Below are positions 63,878 through 64,000 of a stretch of DNA of 64,000 bases, in pieces. Below the pieces are notes generated by a model that was not told the origin of the DNA, did no database searches, and was given only the letters and a program-made list of their open reading frames with translations. The translations under genes and the position numbers were made by a program. Within the stretch, counting starts at the first letter, position 1. The number at the start of each line of letters is the position of its first letter. Source of the stretch: Novosphingobium olei (GTDB lineage Bacteria; Pseudomonadota; Alphaproteobacteria; Sphingomonadales; Sphingomonadaceae); contig NZ_JABBGM010000008.1 of assembly GCF_012927405.1 (NCBI RefSeq), positions 92,030 through 156,029 of the forward strand, in the 5' to 3' direction.

Positions 63878-64000
63878 TGCGGATTCCGAAATGATACCGC
63901 CCGCCATTCCGAGGAATTCCCGCCCGGGATTCCGACCTGATCCCGCCCCCCCATTCCGATTAATTCCCGCCCACCTTCCCGGTGGTGTCGAGGCTGATCG
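63878..64000 (-). mobile_element. End of an IS21-like insertion sequence (runs off window)
   Basis: Four copies of a 20-bp repeat, ATTCCGA-N4-WTNCCCGCCC, start at 63883, 63906, 63929 and 63953 (23-24 bp period). Multiple terminal repeats of this kind are a property of IS21-family ends. A TG dinucleotide just outside the first copy (63878) fits an IS21 terminus. On the minus strand a frame ending ISLDTTGKVGGN with stop at 63960-63962 enters from the right edge and may be the 3' end of a transposition gene. Confidence 0.65.

Noticed and set aside
63883..63972. CRISPR array suggested by regularly spaced repeats
   Set aside because: The repeats are 20 bp with only 3-4 bp between them and variable centres, so there are no spacers, and no cas genes are present. 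The pattern fits an IS21-type end.

Overview
The window is high-GC chromosomal DNA of an alphaproteobacterium. The closest fit is a sphingomonad of the Novosphingobium type. The cues are an aliphatic/CoA-thioester catabolic cluster with a TonB-dependent receptor and crotonase and acyl-CoA dehydrogenase paralogues, a petABC-type bc1 operon, glutathione-dependent enzymes next to catabolic genes, a bfd-bfr pair, and many 4-nt ATGA/GTGA gene overlaps. This is inference from gene content; no 16S gene is present.

Layout. (1) 1-16.5 kb is a catabolic island: two acyl-CoA ligases (the first cut by the window start), three crotonases, an SMP-30-type lactonase, two acyl-CoA dehydrogenases, two TetR regulators, a TonB-dependent receptor, an SDR, a 2-hydroxychromene-2-carboxylate-isomerase-like protein and a glutathione S-transferase. 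The logic is uptake, CoA activation, dehydrogenation, hydration and oxidation of an unidentified carboxylic acid. Four intergenic regions of this island share one motif (TTAATCGSTYAAG-like), which suggests one regulator. (2) 16.6-22.2 kb: apt, the bc1 complex (petA-petB-petC) and lgt with a MidA-type methyltransferase. (3) 22.4-35 kb: a third acyl-CoA ligase, glnD, yqgE, an FkbM methyltransferase, gltX, an unknown gene with Fur-box-like palindromes, a small membrane protein, nadE, prs and an AraC-type regulator. (4) 34.6-42 kb: a HisN/IMPase-like phosphatase, a GGCT-fold protein, an SDR, an exported amidohydrolase, a chemoreceptor, bfr-bfd with Fur-box-like sites, and metA behind a structured, possibly SAM-sensing leader. 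(5) 42-57.6 kb: rpmI-rplT, a second AraC-type regulator, pheS-pheT, a lipoprotein, an aldose-epimerase-like gene, prfC, a hydrolase, an EEP nuclease, glnK-amtB behind a sigma-54 promoter, and hisC-tyrC. (6) 57.6-62.9 kb: a minus-strand run ftsE-ftsX-ydcF-plsC-Nramp, with a zinc-ribbon membrane protein divergent from it.

The last kilobase is different. A tRNA-Leu(GAG) is followed 204 bp later by an imperfect copy of its own 3' end, which looks like an attachment-site duplication. Beyond that lie the 3' remnant of a serine-recombinase-type gene and the multi-repeat end of an IS21-like element that runs off the window. This is probably the edge of an integrated, decaying mobile region.

Nitrogen sensing is split over two places: glnD (uridylyltransferase) at 24 kb and its substrate PII (glnK, with Tyr51) beside amtB at 53 kb. 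Iron storage (bfr/bfd) and an uncharacterised gene at 30 kb share the same 19-bp palindromic operator type.

No CRISPR array, complete prophage or dedicated defence system was seen. Most of the window is ordinary housekeeping chromosome, and the interest lies in regulatory sequences and in the right-hand edge.
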